Positions 1-8,661 of a DNA stretch of 64,000 nucleotides are shown here, piece after piece. The notes beneath the pieces were generated by a model. It had not been told where the DNA came from. It did no database searches and saw only the letters and a program-made list of their open reading frames with translations. Source of the DNA: Streptomyces sp. NBC_01775 (GTDB lineage Bacteria; Actinomycetota; Actinomycetes; Streptomycetales; Streptomycetaceae). Numbering within the stretch: position 1 is the first letter of the stretch; the number at the start of each line of letters is the position of its first letter. Where the stretch lies: NCBI RefSeq assembly GCF_035917675.1, contig NZ_CP109104.1:2542001-2606000 (forward strand). The letters are read 5' to 3'. A program made the translations under genes and the position numbers.

Positions 1-1366
1 CGTGGCCGGTGGCCATCAGCAGGGCGCCGAGGTTGGCGTAGCCGATGCCCAGCTGGCGGAAGGCGCGGGTCGTCTCGCCGATCTTCTCCGTGGGGAAGTC
101 CGCGAAGCAGATGGAGATGTCCATCGCGGTGATGACCAGCTCGGTGACCTTCGCGAAGCGCTCCGCGTCGAAGGACTGGTTGCCCTTGTCGTCGTCGCGC
201 AGGAACTTCATGAGGTTGAGCGACGCCAGGTTGCACGAGGAGTTGTCCAGGTGCATGTACTCGCTGCACGGGTTGGAGGCGGTGATACGGCCCGTCTCCG
301 GCGAGGTGTGCCAGTGGTTGATGGTGTCGTCGTACTGAATGCCGGGGTCGGCACAGACGTGGGCGGCCTCGGCCATCTTGCGGAAGAGGGACTTGGCGTC
401 CACCTCCTCGACCGTCTCACCCGTCATGCGCCCACGCAGCGGGAACTTCGCGCCGGACTCGACGGCCTTCATGAACTCGTCGTTCACGCGCACGGAGTTA
501 TTGGCGTTCTGGTACTGGACGGAGGCGATGTCGTCGCCGCCCAGGTCCATGTCGAAGCCCGCGTCCCGCAGGGCCCGGATCTTCTCCTCCTCCTTCACCT
601 TGGTCTCGATGAAGGCCTCGACGTCGGGGTGGTCGACATCCAGGACGACCATCTTGGCCGCGCGGCGGGTGGCGCCGCCCGACTTGATCGTCCCGGCGCT
701 GGCGTCGGCACCGCGCATGAAGGAGACAGGACCGGAGGCGTTGCCGCCGGAGGAGAGCAGTTCCTTGGAGGAACGGATGCGGGAGAGGTTCAGACCGGCG
801 CCCGAGCCCCCCTTGAAGATCATTCCCTCTTCCTTGTACCAGTCGAGAATCGACTCCATGGAGTCGTCGACGGACAGGATGAAACAGGCACTGACCTGCT
901 GCGGCTGCTTGGTGCCTACGTTGAACCACACCGGGGAGTTGAAGGCGAAGACCTGGTGCAGCACGGCATATGCCAGCTCGTGCTCGAAGATCTCGGCGTC
1001 CTCGGGAGAGGCGAAGTAACCGTTCTCCTCACCCGAAGCCCGGTAGGTCTTCACCACGCGGTCGATCAGCTCCTTGAGGCTGCTCTCCCGCTGCGGGGTG
1101 CCCACAGCTCCCCGGAAATACTTGCTCGTAACGATGTTGACCGCGTTCACCGACCAGAAGTCGGGGAACTCGACGCCACGCTGCTCGAAGTTGATCGAGC
1201 CGTCGCGCCAATTGGTCATGACGACGTCGCGGCGCTCCCAGTTCACCTCGTCGTACGGATGCACGCCGGGAGTCGTGTGGATGCGCTCGATGCGCAGCCC
1301 CTTGTTCGCCTTGCTGCTGCCCTTCGCGCGGGAGCCGCGTGCCGGGCCGCTCGTCGTCTCTGTCAT
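1..1366 (-). CDS. nrdJ: Vitamin B12-dependent ribonucleotide reductase (class II), 3' end outside window
   Basis: Adenosylcobalamin-dependent reductase that makes deoxyribonucleotides from ribonucleotides in the cytoplasm without needing oxygen. About 455 N-terminal codons are visible; the C-terminal half lies beyond the window edge. The ATG is preceded by AGGGAGG four bases upstream. Visible signatures are the cysteine-containing segment VSACFILSVDDSMESI, the glycine-rich KGGSGAGLNLS and the catalytic-loop motif NPCSE (within RITASNPCSEYMH), all typical of NrdJ. It lies 166 bp downstream of nrdR on the same strand. The nrdR-nrdJ operon is known in Streptomyces, so the NrdR boxes upstream of nrdR probably control it too. 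I see no cobalamin riboswitch in the spacer. Confidence 0.96.
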   Translation of the reverse strand, partial: MTETTSGPARGSRAKGSSKANKGLRIERIHTTPGVHPYDEVNWERRDVVMTNWRDGSINFEQRGVEFPDFWSVNAVNIVTSKYFRGAVGTPQRESSLKELIDRVVKTYRASGEENGYFASPEDAEIFEHELAYAVLHQVFAFNSPVWFNVGTKQPQQVSACFILSVDDSMESILDWYKEEGMIFKGGSGAGLNLSRIRSSKELLSSGGNASGPVSFMRGADASAGTIKSGGATRRAAKMVVLDVDHPDVEAFIETKVKEEEKIRALRDAGFDMDLGGDDIASVQYQNANNSVRVNDEFMKAVESGAKFPLRGRMTGETVEEVDAKSLFRKMAEAAHVCADPGIQYDDTINHWHTSPETGRITASNPCSEYMHLDNSSCNLASLNLMKFLRDDDKGNQSFDAERFAKVTELVITAMDISICFADFPTEKIGETTRAFRQLGIGYANLGALLMATGH

Positions 1367-1532
1367 TCCGCCTCCCTGTGTGGGGCATAACGCCCCAACA
1401 TGCCCCGGTTCTTCCCCGAGAACTGTGCCTGTCTGTTGACCCGGACACGGTGTGTGGCCAGGCCAGGTCTCTGTGTGTGCCGGGCACCCATGGCCCGGCG
1501 TTTCGGCCCCGCTCGCGGCGGCGGCCGGCCGC

Positions 1533-2192
1533 TCAGTCGGCGGCTACGGACGCGGGGGCACCGGAGGCGCCGTTGCCCCCGCCGCGCTCACCGGGCCGCT
1601 GGCCCCCTCCACCGCTGTCGCCCCCGGCGGAGTTGCCCGCTCTCTGCCCGCCTTCCGCGGAGCCGCCCTGTGCGGAGCCGTCCCGTGCCGAGCCGCCCTG
1701 TGCGGAGTCCCTTCCCACGGAGCCGTCACTTCCGGCGGCGGCGGGCGGGTGCGCGTCGCGCAGTTCGGCTATGGCCGCCTCGAAGTCCTCCAGGGACTCG
1801 AACGCCTTGTAGACCGAGGCGAATCGCAGGTAGGCGACCAGGTCGAGATCCTGGAGCGGGCCGAGTATGGCCAGCCCGACGTCATGGGTGGACAGCTCGG
1901 CGCTGCCGGTGGCGCGGACTGCTTCCTCCACGCGCTGGCCGAGCTGGGCCAGGGCATCCTCGGTGACGGGCCTGCCCTGGCACGCCTTGCGGACACCAGC
2001 GATGACCTTGTCCCTGCTGAAGGGCTCGGTGACTCCGCTGCGCTTGATCACTGTCAGTGACGCGTTCTCCACGGTGGTGAAGCGACGGGAGCAATGGGGG
2101 CACTGGCGCCGCCGCCTGATCGCCGCGCCGTCGTCGGCCGTACGACTGTCGACCACGCGGCTGTCGGGGTGCCGGCAGAAGGGGCAGTGCAT
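1533..2192 (-). CDS. nrdR: Transcriptional repressor NrdR with long low-complexity tail
   Basis: Zinc-finger/ATP-cone repressor of ribonucleotide reductase genes. The first ~150 residues are a complete NrdR: zinc ribbon [17 protein letters not shown] with the partner CPHC near residue 34, followed by the ATP-cone region ([15 protein letters not shown]) that senses ATP/dATP. The chosen ATG starts exactly at the conserved MHCPFC and has GGGAGG nine bases upstream; a GTG nine bases earlier is too close to that Shine-Dalgarno. The encoded protein is 219 aa, longer than the usual ~150-180. The extra ~65 residues are Gly/Ser/Ala/Gln-rich and come from a 15-bp DNA repeat. It is upstream of nrdJ and divergent from lexA. 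Confidence 0.95.
   Translation of the reverse strand: MHCPFCRHPDSRVVDSRTADDGAAIRRRRQCPHCSRRFTTVENASLTVIKRSGVTEPFSRDKVIAGVRKACQGRPVTEDALAQLGQRVEEAVRATGSAELSTHDVGLAILGPLQDLDLVAYLRFASVYKAFESLEDFEAAIAELRDAHPPAAAGSDGSVGRDSAQGGSARDGSAQGGSAEGGQRAGNSAGGDSGGGGQRPGERGGGNGASGAPASVAAD
1657..1716. repeat. 15-bp coding minisatellite in the nrdR tail
   Basis: Four head-to-tail copies of a 15-bp unit, GCGGAGCCGCCCTGT on the plus strand, with substitutions in copies 2-4. On the coding strand it encodes repeats of the type GGSA-Q/R-D/G in the C-terminal extension of NrdR. Copy 4 is the most diverged. The unit length is a multiple of three, so gain or loss of copies would keep the frame. Confidence 0.8.
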
Positions 2193-2323
2193 CGAATTCA
2201 CCCTCCCAGGGCTCTCGGAGCCCTCACCGTGCATGACAGATAACGCCGGAGCAGCCCCGTCACAGAGGCCCCTCGACGCGCACCCCAGCATAGGCGAAGT
2301 TCTCCCGGAGTGAGCACCGGGGA

Positions 2324-2370
2324 CCACAACTTCTGGTGGCGCGCGCTCATCAAACCACTAGATCTGGTAG
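2324..2370 (-). promoter_or_regulatory. Tandem NrdR boxes upstream of nrdR
   Basis: Two 16-bp imperfect palindromes, CCACAACTTCTGGTGG (2324-2339) and CCACTAGATCTGGTAG (2355-2370), begin exactly 31 bp apart, about three helical turns. NrdR is known to bind paired 16-bp boxes with this spacing, and Streptomyces nrdRJ is a known target. The distance of 130-180 bp to the nrdR start leaves room for a 5' leader. This implies autoregulation of the nrdRJ operon. Binding itself is inferred. Confidence 0.85.
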
Positions 2371-2574
2371 CCAGACATCATCGCGGCCCCTACGCGTGTC
2401 GCGCTCGGCGCGGCCCGAGCCTACGCGAAGCGGGGTGCTCGGAGAGGCGCGGGGCGCGCCTGCGAGACTGTGCACGACGGCGGCGGAGGCCGGCCCCTTG
2501 CGGCGGCTGGACCCCCAGGGCGCGACCCATACACCCCTTGAGCGGGCAGAGTCCGGTGAACTGGGAATTTTCAC

Positions 2575-2616
2575 TCGAACGTGTGTTTGGCGCAACCTTT
2601 CGAAACCAACTACCGT
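2575..2616 (+). promoter_or_regulatory. lexA promoter with LexA (SOS) box
   Basis: TCGAACGTGTGTTTGG at 2575-2590 matches the actinobacterial SOS box (CGAAC-N4-GTTYG core). It overlaps a -35-like TTGGCG (2587-2592), followed after 18 bp by a -10-like TACCGT (2611-2616). LexA bound here would block its own promoter, the usual autoregulatory arrangement. The start site is expected near 2623, giving a leader of about 30 nt to the GTG start. Confidence 0.85.
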
Positions 2617-2652
2617 TGTCCAACTAGGGAGAACCGTTCGAGAGGGGCCGAC

Positions 2653-3450
2653 GTGACCACGACAGCAGACAGCGCCACCATCACCTCCCAGAACCGCTCA
2701 GCGCAGGCAATCGACGAGATTCAGCCGGTGAATGACGCCATGAACGCAGAGACTCAGGAAGGTCCACAGGCGAAGCGCTCGCTGCCAGGGCGACCTCCCG
2801 GCATCCGGGCGGACAGTTCCGGGCTCACGGACCGGCAGCGACGGGTGATCGAGGTGATCCGCGACTCCGTCCAGCGGCGCGGCTACCCGCCGTCCATGCG
2901 CGAGATCGGCCAGGCCGTGGGCCTCTCCAGCACCTCCTCGGTGGCGCACCAGCTCATGGCACTGGAGCGGAAGGGTTTCCTCCGTCGTGACCCGCACCGC
3001 CCTCGCGCCTACGAGGTGCGCGGCTCGGACACGCCCAGCACGGCGCAGGCCGCGGCCGACACGACAGGCAAGCCGTCCGCCTCCTACGTCCCGCTGGTGG
3101 GCCGGATCGCAGCCGGGGGGCCCATCCTCGCCGAGGAGTCGGTCGAGGATGTCTTCCCGCTGCCACGCCAGCTCGTCGGCGACGGCGATCTGTTCGTCCT
3201 CAAGGTCATCGGAGATTCGATGGTCGAGGCCGCGATCTGCGACGGGGACTGGGTCACCGTCAGGCGCCAGCCGGTTGCCGAGAACGGCGACATCGTGGCC
3301 GCGATGCTCGACGGGGAGGCGACCGTCAAGCGCTTCAAGCGCGAGGACGGGCACGTCTGGCTGTTGCCGCACAACGCCTCGTACCAGCCGATCCCGGGCG
3401 ATGACGCCACCATCCTCGGCAAGGTCGTCGCCGTACTGCGGAGGGTCTGA
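2653..3450 (+). CDS. lexA: SOS repressor LexA
   Basis: Self-cleaving repressor of the SOS regulon, 265 aa. The GTG start ([11 protein letters not shown]) follows GAGAGGGG and matches the N-terminus I recall for Streptomyces LexA; upstream in-frame codons belong to the promoter. The winged-helix DNA-binding domain begins around residue 57 ([20 protein letters not shown], then [22 protein letters not shown]). The C-terminal S24 peptidase domain has the Ala-Gly cleavage site in GRIAAGGPI, catalytic Ser in GDSMVEA and catalytic Lys in ATVKRF. The ~55-residue acidic N-terminal extension is typical of Streptomyces. It is divergent from nrdR and convergent with the DinG-type helicase. Confidence 0.97.
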   Translation: MTTTADSATITSQNRSAQAIDEIQPVNDAMNAETQEGPQAKRSLPGRPPGIRADSSGLTDRQRRVIEVIRDSVQRRGYPPSMREIGQAVGLSSTSSVAHQLMALERKGFLRRDPHRPRAYEVRGSDTPSTAQAAADTTGKPSASYVPLVGRIAAGGPILAEESVEDVFPLPRQLVGDGDLFVLKVIGDSMVEAAICDGDWVTVRRQPVAENGDIVAAMLDGEATVKRFKREDGHVWLLPHNASYQPIPGDDATILGKVVAVLRRV

Positions 3451-3561
3451 GACCTCCCGCCCCCTGATTCTCGTCTCCCGGAAAGACCTTTCCGGCACGC
3501 TGTACGGCCCCTCGCGGCCGGAGGCTCACGGGCCGCTGGTTCCCTCCGCACCGGAACCGGC

Positions 3562-3640
3562 GGCCCGTCGCCATGCCTGCGGGCCGTACGACGTGTCTGC
3601 GGGCCCTCGCCCGTGCCTGCGGCCCGTCGCCATGTCTGCG
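3562..3640. repeat. Four tandem ~20-bp repeats between lexA and dinG
   Basis: Four adjacent copies with consensus GGCCCGTCGCCRTGYCTGCG start at 3562, 3582, 3602 (19 bp) and 3621. Copies 1 and 4 differ at one base. They lie in the convergent spacer, about 20 bp past the dinG stop. No reading frame is convincing. They may form G/C-rich structure in transcripts from either side. Confidence 0.75.
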
Positions 3641-3660
3641 GGCCGCACCCCTGAAAGCCC

Positions 3661-5637
3661 TCAGGGCTGCTTGGCCGCCTCGTCGATGGCGGCCAGGGAT
3701 CGGCGCACCTGGTTGCGGTCGGTCGTGTACCAGAAGCTGGGCATGGAGGCGCGCAGGAAGCTGCCGTACCGCGCACGCTCCAACCGGGGGTCGAGGACCG
3801 CGACCACTCCCCTGTCCCCCGTTGCCCGCACCAGCCTGCCCGCGCCCTGGGCCATCAGCAGCGCCGCGTGCGTCGCCGCGACGGCCATGAAGCCGTTGCC
3901 CCCCGACTGCTCCACGGCCTTTTGCCGGGCGCTCATCAGCGGGTCGTCCGGACGGGGGAAGGGCACGCGGTCCATGACCACCAACTGGCAGCTCGGGCCC
4001 GGCACATCGACGCCCTGCCACAGCGAGAGCGTGCCGAACAGACAGGTCTCCGGGTCCTCGGAGAACCGGCGGATCAGCTCCCCCAGCGTCTCCTCACCCT
4101 GGAGGAGGATCGGCAGCCCCAGCCGCCCCCGCAGTTCCTCGGCCGCCGTCTGGGCACCTCTCATTGAGGAGAAGAGCCCGAGCGTGCGCCCGCCGGCGGC
4201 CTCGACCAGCTCCGCCAGCTCATCCAGCATGTCGGCGCGTGAGGCGTCCCGGCCGGGCGGCGAGAGGTGCTTGGCGACGTAGAGGATGCCCTGCTTGCCG
4301 TAGTCGAACGGGGAACCGACATCGAGCCCCTTCCACGGGGGCGTCTGCGACTCCTCGTCGTCGTCACCGATGCCCTCGGGGGCGAGGCCGAGGGACGCGC
4401 CGACCCCGTTGAAGTCCCCGCCCAGCTTGAGCGTGGCGGAGGTGAGAATGACGGAGCGGTCCGTGAACAGCTTCTCGCGCAGCAGCCCGGAGACCGTCAG
4501 GGGAGCCACCCGCAGGGAGGCGCCGTAGCGGTCGTGGCGTTCATACCAGACGACGTCGAACTCGGAGCCCTCCAGGATTCGTTCGGCGACGTCGTGCACA
4601 GTCTCGACCGCGGCCTTGGCCTGCTTGCGGACCGCGTCCTCGTCCTGGACGGACTTGTCACGGGTGTTGCCCAGGGCGCTCAGGCAGTTGCGGCCCGCGT
4701 CGCGCAGCGCCATCAGGGCGTACCCGAGGTCCTCGGGGACCGCTTCCAGGCGGCCCGGGAGAGCCAGCTCCATCAGCCGCTCGAACGTCTCGGAGGCCGT
4801 CTGGAGCTGGTCGGCCGCCTTCTCGTCGACGAGCTTGGCGGCGCGGCGCACCGCGCGGTTCACTCCGCCCGGGGTCAGCTCGCCGGTGGCCACGCCGGTG
4901 ACGCGGGAGACCAGCTCGTGCGCCTCGTCGACGATCAGCACCTCGTGGCCGGGCAGGACCGGGGCGCCCTCGATGGCGTCGATGGCCAGCAGCGCGTGGT
5001 TGGTGACGATCACGTCGGCGAGCTTGGCGCGCTCCCGCGCCGCCTCGGCGAAGCACTCGGCTCCGTAGGCGCACTTGCTGGCGCCCAGGCACTCGCGGGA
5101 GGCCACCGAGACCTGCGACCAGGCGCGGTCGGAGACGCCCGGGGTGAGGTCGTCCCGATCGCCCGTCTCCGTCTCGTCCGACCAGTCGCGCAGACGGAGC
5201 AGGTCCTTGCCGAGGCGGGAGGTGGGGGCCGCGCCCTCGAAGGGGTCGAAGAGCCCGTCCTCCTCTTCCTGCGGTACGCCTTCATGGAGGCGGTGCAGAC
5301 ACAGGTAGTTCGACCGACCCTTGAGCATGGCGAATTCGGGGCGGCGGCGCAGCAGCGGGTGCAGCGCGTCGACCGTGCGCGGCAGGTCGCGCTCGACGAG
5401 CTGACGCTGGAGCGCGAGCGTGGCGGTGGCGACCACCACGCGCTCGCCGTGCGCGAGCGCCGGGACCAGATATCCCAGCGACTTGCCGGTGCCGGTGCCC
5501 GCCTGCACGAGGAGGTGGCGTCCGTCGTCAACGGCCTCGGCGACGGCGTCGGCCATGGCGGCCTGACCTGGGCGTTCAGTACCCCCGACGGCAGTGACGG
5601 CGGCCTGGAGGAGTTCGGTGAGGGCGGGCTTGCTCAT
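3661..5637 (-). CDS. DinG/XPD-family ATP-dependent DNA helicase
   Basis: Superfamily 2 iron-sulfur helicase, 658 aa, expected to unwind damaged or structured DNA. Walker A is GTGTGKS (residues ~47-53) and the DEAH box is VDEAHEL (~235). Four cysteines between them (YLCLHR, then ECLGASKCAYGAEC) can ligate a 4Fe-4S cluster. C-terminal helicase motifs include SATLKLGG and QGAGRLVRAT. No strong Shine-Dalgarno precedes the ATG. Its position next to lexA fits an SOS or repair role, but I see no LexA box at its own start. The exact DinG or YoaA-type function is not resolved. Confidence 0.92.
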   Translation of the reverse strand: MSKPALTELLQAAVTAVGGTERPGQAAMADAVAEAVDDGRHLLVQAGTGTGKSLGYLVPALAHGERVVVATATLALQRQLVERDLPRTVDALHPLLRRRPEFAMLKGRSNYLCLHRLHEGVPQEEEDGLFDPFEGAAPTSRLGKDLLRLRDWSDETETGDRDDLTPGVSDRAWSQVSVASRECLGASKCAYGAECFAEAARERAKLADVIVTNHALLAIDAIEGAPVLPGHEVLIVDEAHELVSRVTGVATGELTPGGVNRAVRRAAKLVDEKAADQLQTASETFERLMELALPGRLEAVPEDLGYALMALRDAGRNCLSALGNTRDKSVQDEDAVRKQAKAAVETVHDVAERILEGSEFDVVWYERHDRYGASLRVAPLTVSGLLREKLFTDRSVILTSATLKLGGDFNGVGASLGLAPEGIGDDDEESQTPPWKGLDVGSPFDYGKQGILYVAKHLSPPGRDASRADMLDELAELVEAAGGRTLGLFSSMRGAQTAAEELRGRLGLPILLQGEETLGELIRRFSEDPETCLFGTLSLWQGVDVPGPSCQLVVMDRVPFPRPDDPLMSARQKAVEQSGGNGFMAVAATHAALLMAQGAGRLVRATGDRGVVAVLDPRLERARYGSFLRASMPSFWYTTDRNQVRRSLAAIDEAAKQP

Positions 5638-5732
5638 AGATCCGACACCCTACGCGGCGGCACTGACACTCCGCCTCACGGAGACCGGCTCCTTCCGGCT
5701 CCTTCCAGCCATGACCGGTTCGGTCCGTACGG

Positions 5733-7535
5733 CTACGGTCCGTGCAAGGGATTGCGCACTGTCCCGTGCACGGCGGCGTGGGGACGCTCGGACCTGTCAC
5801 GGTAGCCGTCCATATGCAGACGGTTGCGATTGAGGCAAAGTCGCTCGATGCGGGGAGTGAGCAGGTCGAAGGTCTCGAAGCGGGGCTTCAGGGCGGGGAA
5901 GCGCTCCTGGTAGCGGTCGATCTCGGCACGCAGGAGTGACCAGAAGCTGTCCTCGGGCACCCCGAGTTGTTCCTCGCACAGGGGTGCGAGGAAGCGGAAG
6001 ACGCCCACGAAGAGCGCGGAGTGGATGAACTGCGTGAGGAACGTGGGGGGTTCGCTCAGCAGCACCGAACGTACGTCCTCAGGCATGGAGTCCAGTTCGG
6101 GCACCGGTTGGGCGCTGATGTTGACGTCGTCGACGAAGTCCTTGATCGCCAGCCGTACGGGCACGTCCTGCTCGTCGAAGACGACGATCGCGTTCTCCCC
6201 GTGGGGCGAGAAGACGGTGCCGTAGCGGTAGAGGAAGTGCAGCAGCGGCGGCAGCAGCGCGGCGAACAAGTGACGCAGCCACGCTCTGGGCTCCAGGCCC
6301 GAGCGGCGCACGAGTTCGGCGGTGAGGGCCCGCCCCGCGGCATCCGTGTGGATGAGGGCCGCGAGAGTGCGGGCGTGTTCGTCGGGAGCGAGGTAGGGGG
6401 CCAGCGGCTCGCGCCAGATACAGCCGAGCAACTCGCGGTACTGGTATGGGGCCTCGGGCAGTTTGTCGTAGACCGGGTGGGCGACGGCGACAGACGCGAC
6501 CTCGCCCAGCAGGACGACCCGGCACTCCTGGGACAGGAAGGGGTCCCCGTCGCGCAGGCTCTGCACCCAGGAGGTGACGGCCGGGGCCGCCAGCGTCCGT
6601 TCGGTCGGCAGACCGCGCCACACCAGGGTGTTCAAGATGGCGAGCGGCAGCTTGACGGTGTGCCGGTCGGGCCTGCTGGTGTTGAGGAACGTGCGTACGG
6701 ACTGCTGGGGCAGCCGCTGATCGCCGTCCGTGCTGAGCGGCACGATGGCTCCCTCGGCGAGCGAGGAGGCGAACAGGGGCGCGATGGTCTCGTCCCACTG
6801 CCAGGGATGCACGGGTAGGTAGAGATACTCCTGCGGGGGGAGCCCGCGCGAGCGCAGCGTCTCGTGGAAGCCGAGGAGCGTCTCGGGGCTCAGCTCGCGT
6901 GCGTACAGCTGGTGCGGCCGGCCCAGGCGGGGCACCCCCCGGTACTCCGCCAGTCCCTCGCGTACGGCGATCCAGGGAAGCGGGCCCGCGGTGCGGCCCT
7001 CCGGTGCCCAGCGCGCGGTGTCGGTCGCGGAGAATCCGAGGCGCCCCTTGTTGGCGACCAGCCAGGGGTGTCCGTCCATGTGGCCCTCCAGCTGCGCGTA
7101 GCCGAGGGAGGCGAGTTCGGCGACGGGCAGCTCGGAGGCCAGCAGCCGGGCGTCGGCGGTGAGGGTGGCGGTCAGCTCGCGCAGGTAGTGGCCCGTGGTG
7201 TCACAGCTGAGGCCGAGCAGGTTGTGGGCACGGGCGAAGAAGACCAGCGGATCGAGTCCGTCGTCCAGCGAGGAGGGATCGACGCTCCAGTGACCGTAGG
7301 CGCCCCGTCGGGCGCGGAAGCGGACGGTGAGGGCGTCGTCGACGATCAGCTTGTACGCGTCGGCTGCGGGCCCCGGCTCGGGGTGGGGCTGGAGGATCTC
7401 CTCGTAGGCGAACTCGGAGATCATCTTGGCGAGCAGCCGACGGGCGGCGTGGCCCCAGTGCTGCCGGTCCAGGCCGGCGGGGAGGGCTAGCGGGACGGAG
7501 TCGTTCGACGAGGATCCGATCGAGGGTTGGGACAC
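5733..7535 (-). CDS. NRPS-independent siderophore synthetase (IucA/IucC family, DesD-like)
   Basis: ATP-dependent synthetase joining a carboxylic acid to an amine or N-hydroxylated amine to make a siderophore. The protein is 600 aa, close to DesD (~595). It has the family motifs GHPWLVANKGRLGF, YLPVHPWQWDE, QQSVRTFLNTSRP, SPHGENAIVV and IKDFVDDV, and ends in NPLHGP much as DesD ends in NPLAGH. The GTG start has AAGGAG seven bases upstream; an in-frame ATG at 7793 would add 86 low-complexity residues without a better ribosome site. It is the last gene of a three-gene operon, after a 334-bp gap. The oligomerising or macrocyclising (DesD-like) role is inferred from similarity. Confidence 0.9.
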   Translation of the reverse strand: MSQPSIGSSSNDSVPLALPAGLDRQHWGHAARRLLAKMISEFAYEEILQPHPEPGPAADAYKLIVDDALTVRFRARRGAYGHWSVDPSSLDDGLDPLVFFARAHNLLGLSCDTTGHYLRELTATLTADARLLASELPVAELASLGYAQLEGHMDGHPWLVANKGRLGFSATDTARWAPEGRTAGPLPWIAVREGLAEYRGVPRLGRPHQLYARELSPETLLGFHETLRSRGLPPQEYLYLPVHPWQWDETIAPLFASSLAEGAIVPLSTDGDQRLPQQSVRTFLNTSRPDRHTVKLPLAILNTLVWRGLPTERTLAAPAVTSWVQSLRDGDPFLSQECRVVLLGEVASVAVAHPVYDKLPEAPYQYRELLGCIWREPLAPYLAPDEHARTLAALIHTDAAGRALTAELVRRSGLEPRAWLRHLFAALLPPLLHFLYRYGTVFSPHGENAIVVFDEQDVPVRLAIKDFVDDVNISAQPVPELDSMPEDVRSVLLSEPPTFLTQFIHSALFVGVFRFLAPLCEEQLGVPEDSFWSLLRAEIDRYQERFPALKPRFETFDLLTPRIERLCLNRNRLHMDGYRDRSERPHAAVHGTVRNPLHGP

Positions 7536-7869
7536 GGGGTTGCTCCTTGTGGGAGGGGGACGGTTTCGGTGTGCGGTGCGGCAGAGGTACGAGGAGTACG
7601 GAGAGGCTGCGGGCGGGTCCTGGACGGTGGCCCTTTGGGGGACGGGCCACTGGAGGGCCGGCCGTTGGCCGGGGGCCGAGGGCGACAGCCGGGTGCCGGG
7701 GACCGGATGGTGGCCGGAGGCGGTGGCCGGGACGGGGCCGTCGGCCGGATGCCGGTCCGCCCGGAACTCGGAGCATCCGGTCGTCCGGTCCACCGGGGAG
7801 TCCGGTCGCCCGGTCCTCCGGGCATCCGGACGGCGAGCCGCCGGGGCGTCGGCCCTCGGACCCGACCGC
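7536..7869. other. Non-coding, CCGG-rich spacer inside the siderophore operon
   Basis: The 334-bp spacer between the acyltransferase stop and the DesD-like start is unusually long for this operon. The stretch 7765-7840 is built of repeated CCGGTC/CCGG words with 8-10-bp periodicity, partly palindromic. No open frame with a ribosome site is convincing on either strand. A processing site, an internal promoter or simple repeat expansion are all possible; I see no clear -10/-35 pair. Confidence 0.5.
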
Positions 7870-8628
7870 TCAGAGCGCGTGGCGCAGCGCGCGGTCCCGG
7901 ACCATCAGGGCGGCGCGTTTGGCGGGGAGCTGGACCTCGGCGCTGAGGCGGAATCCGGCGCCCAGGAAGGCGGCGACGGAGGGGATGTTGCGTACGTCGG
8001 GCTCGGCCAGCACGCGTGAGCACAGCGGGCGCCGGTCGAGCACCAGGTCGGCGACGGCCCGCAGCAGGGACGTGCCGACGCCCCTCCCCCGGTGAGCCAC
8101 TCCGCCGATCAGCAGATGGATGCCGGTGTCGTGCGGCCGGGTGGGGCAATAGCGCGCCAAGGGGTCGAGATCGGCGCGGTACAGCTCCCAGTAGCTCATG
8201 GGCGCGCCGTCGAGCACCCCCAGGCAGGGCACGCTGCGTCCGTCGCCTTCCAGTTGGGGGCGCAGGTGGGCCTCGGTGACCCGTTCGGGGCCCGCCAGCT
8301 CCCAGAATGCCGCGACGGCTGGATCGTTCATCCAGGCGGAGATCAGCGGCAGATCGCGCCCGAGGTGCACGGGGGCGAGCTGGAAGTGCCCCACGCCGGT
8401 CTCGGCGGCCGGCCAGCCGGCGGGTGAGTCGAGCAGCCCGCCGTGCTGCGGGGGTCCGGCGCAGGTCTCCGGCGGGCCGTATCCCTCCCGCTGCGCGAGC
8501 AGGTCGTTCCACTGCTGCGGCAGTTCGAGGTTCAGGGTGTCGTCATTGCTGGTGCTGGAGCCGGGATCCACCGTGCCGAGGCCGGGGGGACCGGCGGGTG
8601 GTGCGGAACCTGGCTGGGGGTGCGGCAT
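7870..8628 (-). CDS. GNAT-type siderophore acyltransferase (IucB/RhbD-like)
   Basis: Predicted N-acyltransferase acylating a (hydroxyl)amine siderophore precursor. The C-terminal ~180 residues form an Acetyltransf_8/GNAT domain: FQLAPVHLGRDLPLISAWMNDP, then WELYRADLDPLARYCPTRPHD and the acyl-CoA loop GGVAHRGRGVGTSLL. The ~75-residue N-terminus is Pro/Gly-rich. The ATG at 8628 is preferred because GGAGGAG lies eight bases upstream; the ATG at 8646 sits on the other side of that site. It starts 33 bp after the upstream synthetase gene and is probably cotranscribed and translated with it. The synthetase-acyltransferase-synthetase order recalls iucA-iucB-iucC of aerobactin. Confidence 0.85.
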   Translation of the reverse strand: MPHPQPGSAPPAGPPGLGTVDPGSSTSNDDTLNLELPQQWNDLLAQREGYGPPETCAGPPQHGGLLDSPAGWPAAETGVGHFQLAPVHLGRDLPLISAWMNDPAVAAFWELAGPERVTEAHLRPQLEGDGRSVPCLGVLDGAPMSYWELYRADLDPLARYCPTRPHDTGIHLLIGGVAHRGRGVGTSLLRAVADLVLDRRPLCSRVLAEPDVRNIPSVAAFLGAGFRLSAEVQLPAKRAALMVRDRALRHAL

Positions 8629-8661
8629 GACGACGTCTCCTCCCATGCTGGGGGCCGGGGG

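Noticed and set aside
2..1390. Long open frame antisense to nrdJ
   Set aside because: High G/C at third positions keeps the opposite strand open; the nrdJ frame has clear family motifs.
1367..2323. Cobalamin riboswitch controlling nrdJ or nrdR
   Set aside because: No B12-box-like conserved sequence; the switch is known upstream of nrdAB-type genes in Streptomyces, not here.
2310..2627. Small plus-strand frames in the nrdR-lexA spacer
   Set aside because: They overlap the NrdR boxes and the LexA promoter and have no ribosome site or family match.
3661..5637. DinG-like helicase as part of a type IV CRISPR or defence island
   Set aside because: Neighbours are core SOS genes and a siderophore operon; the order is typical for Streptomyces.
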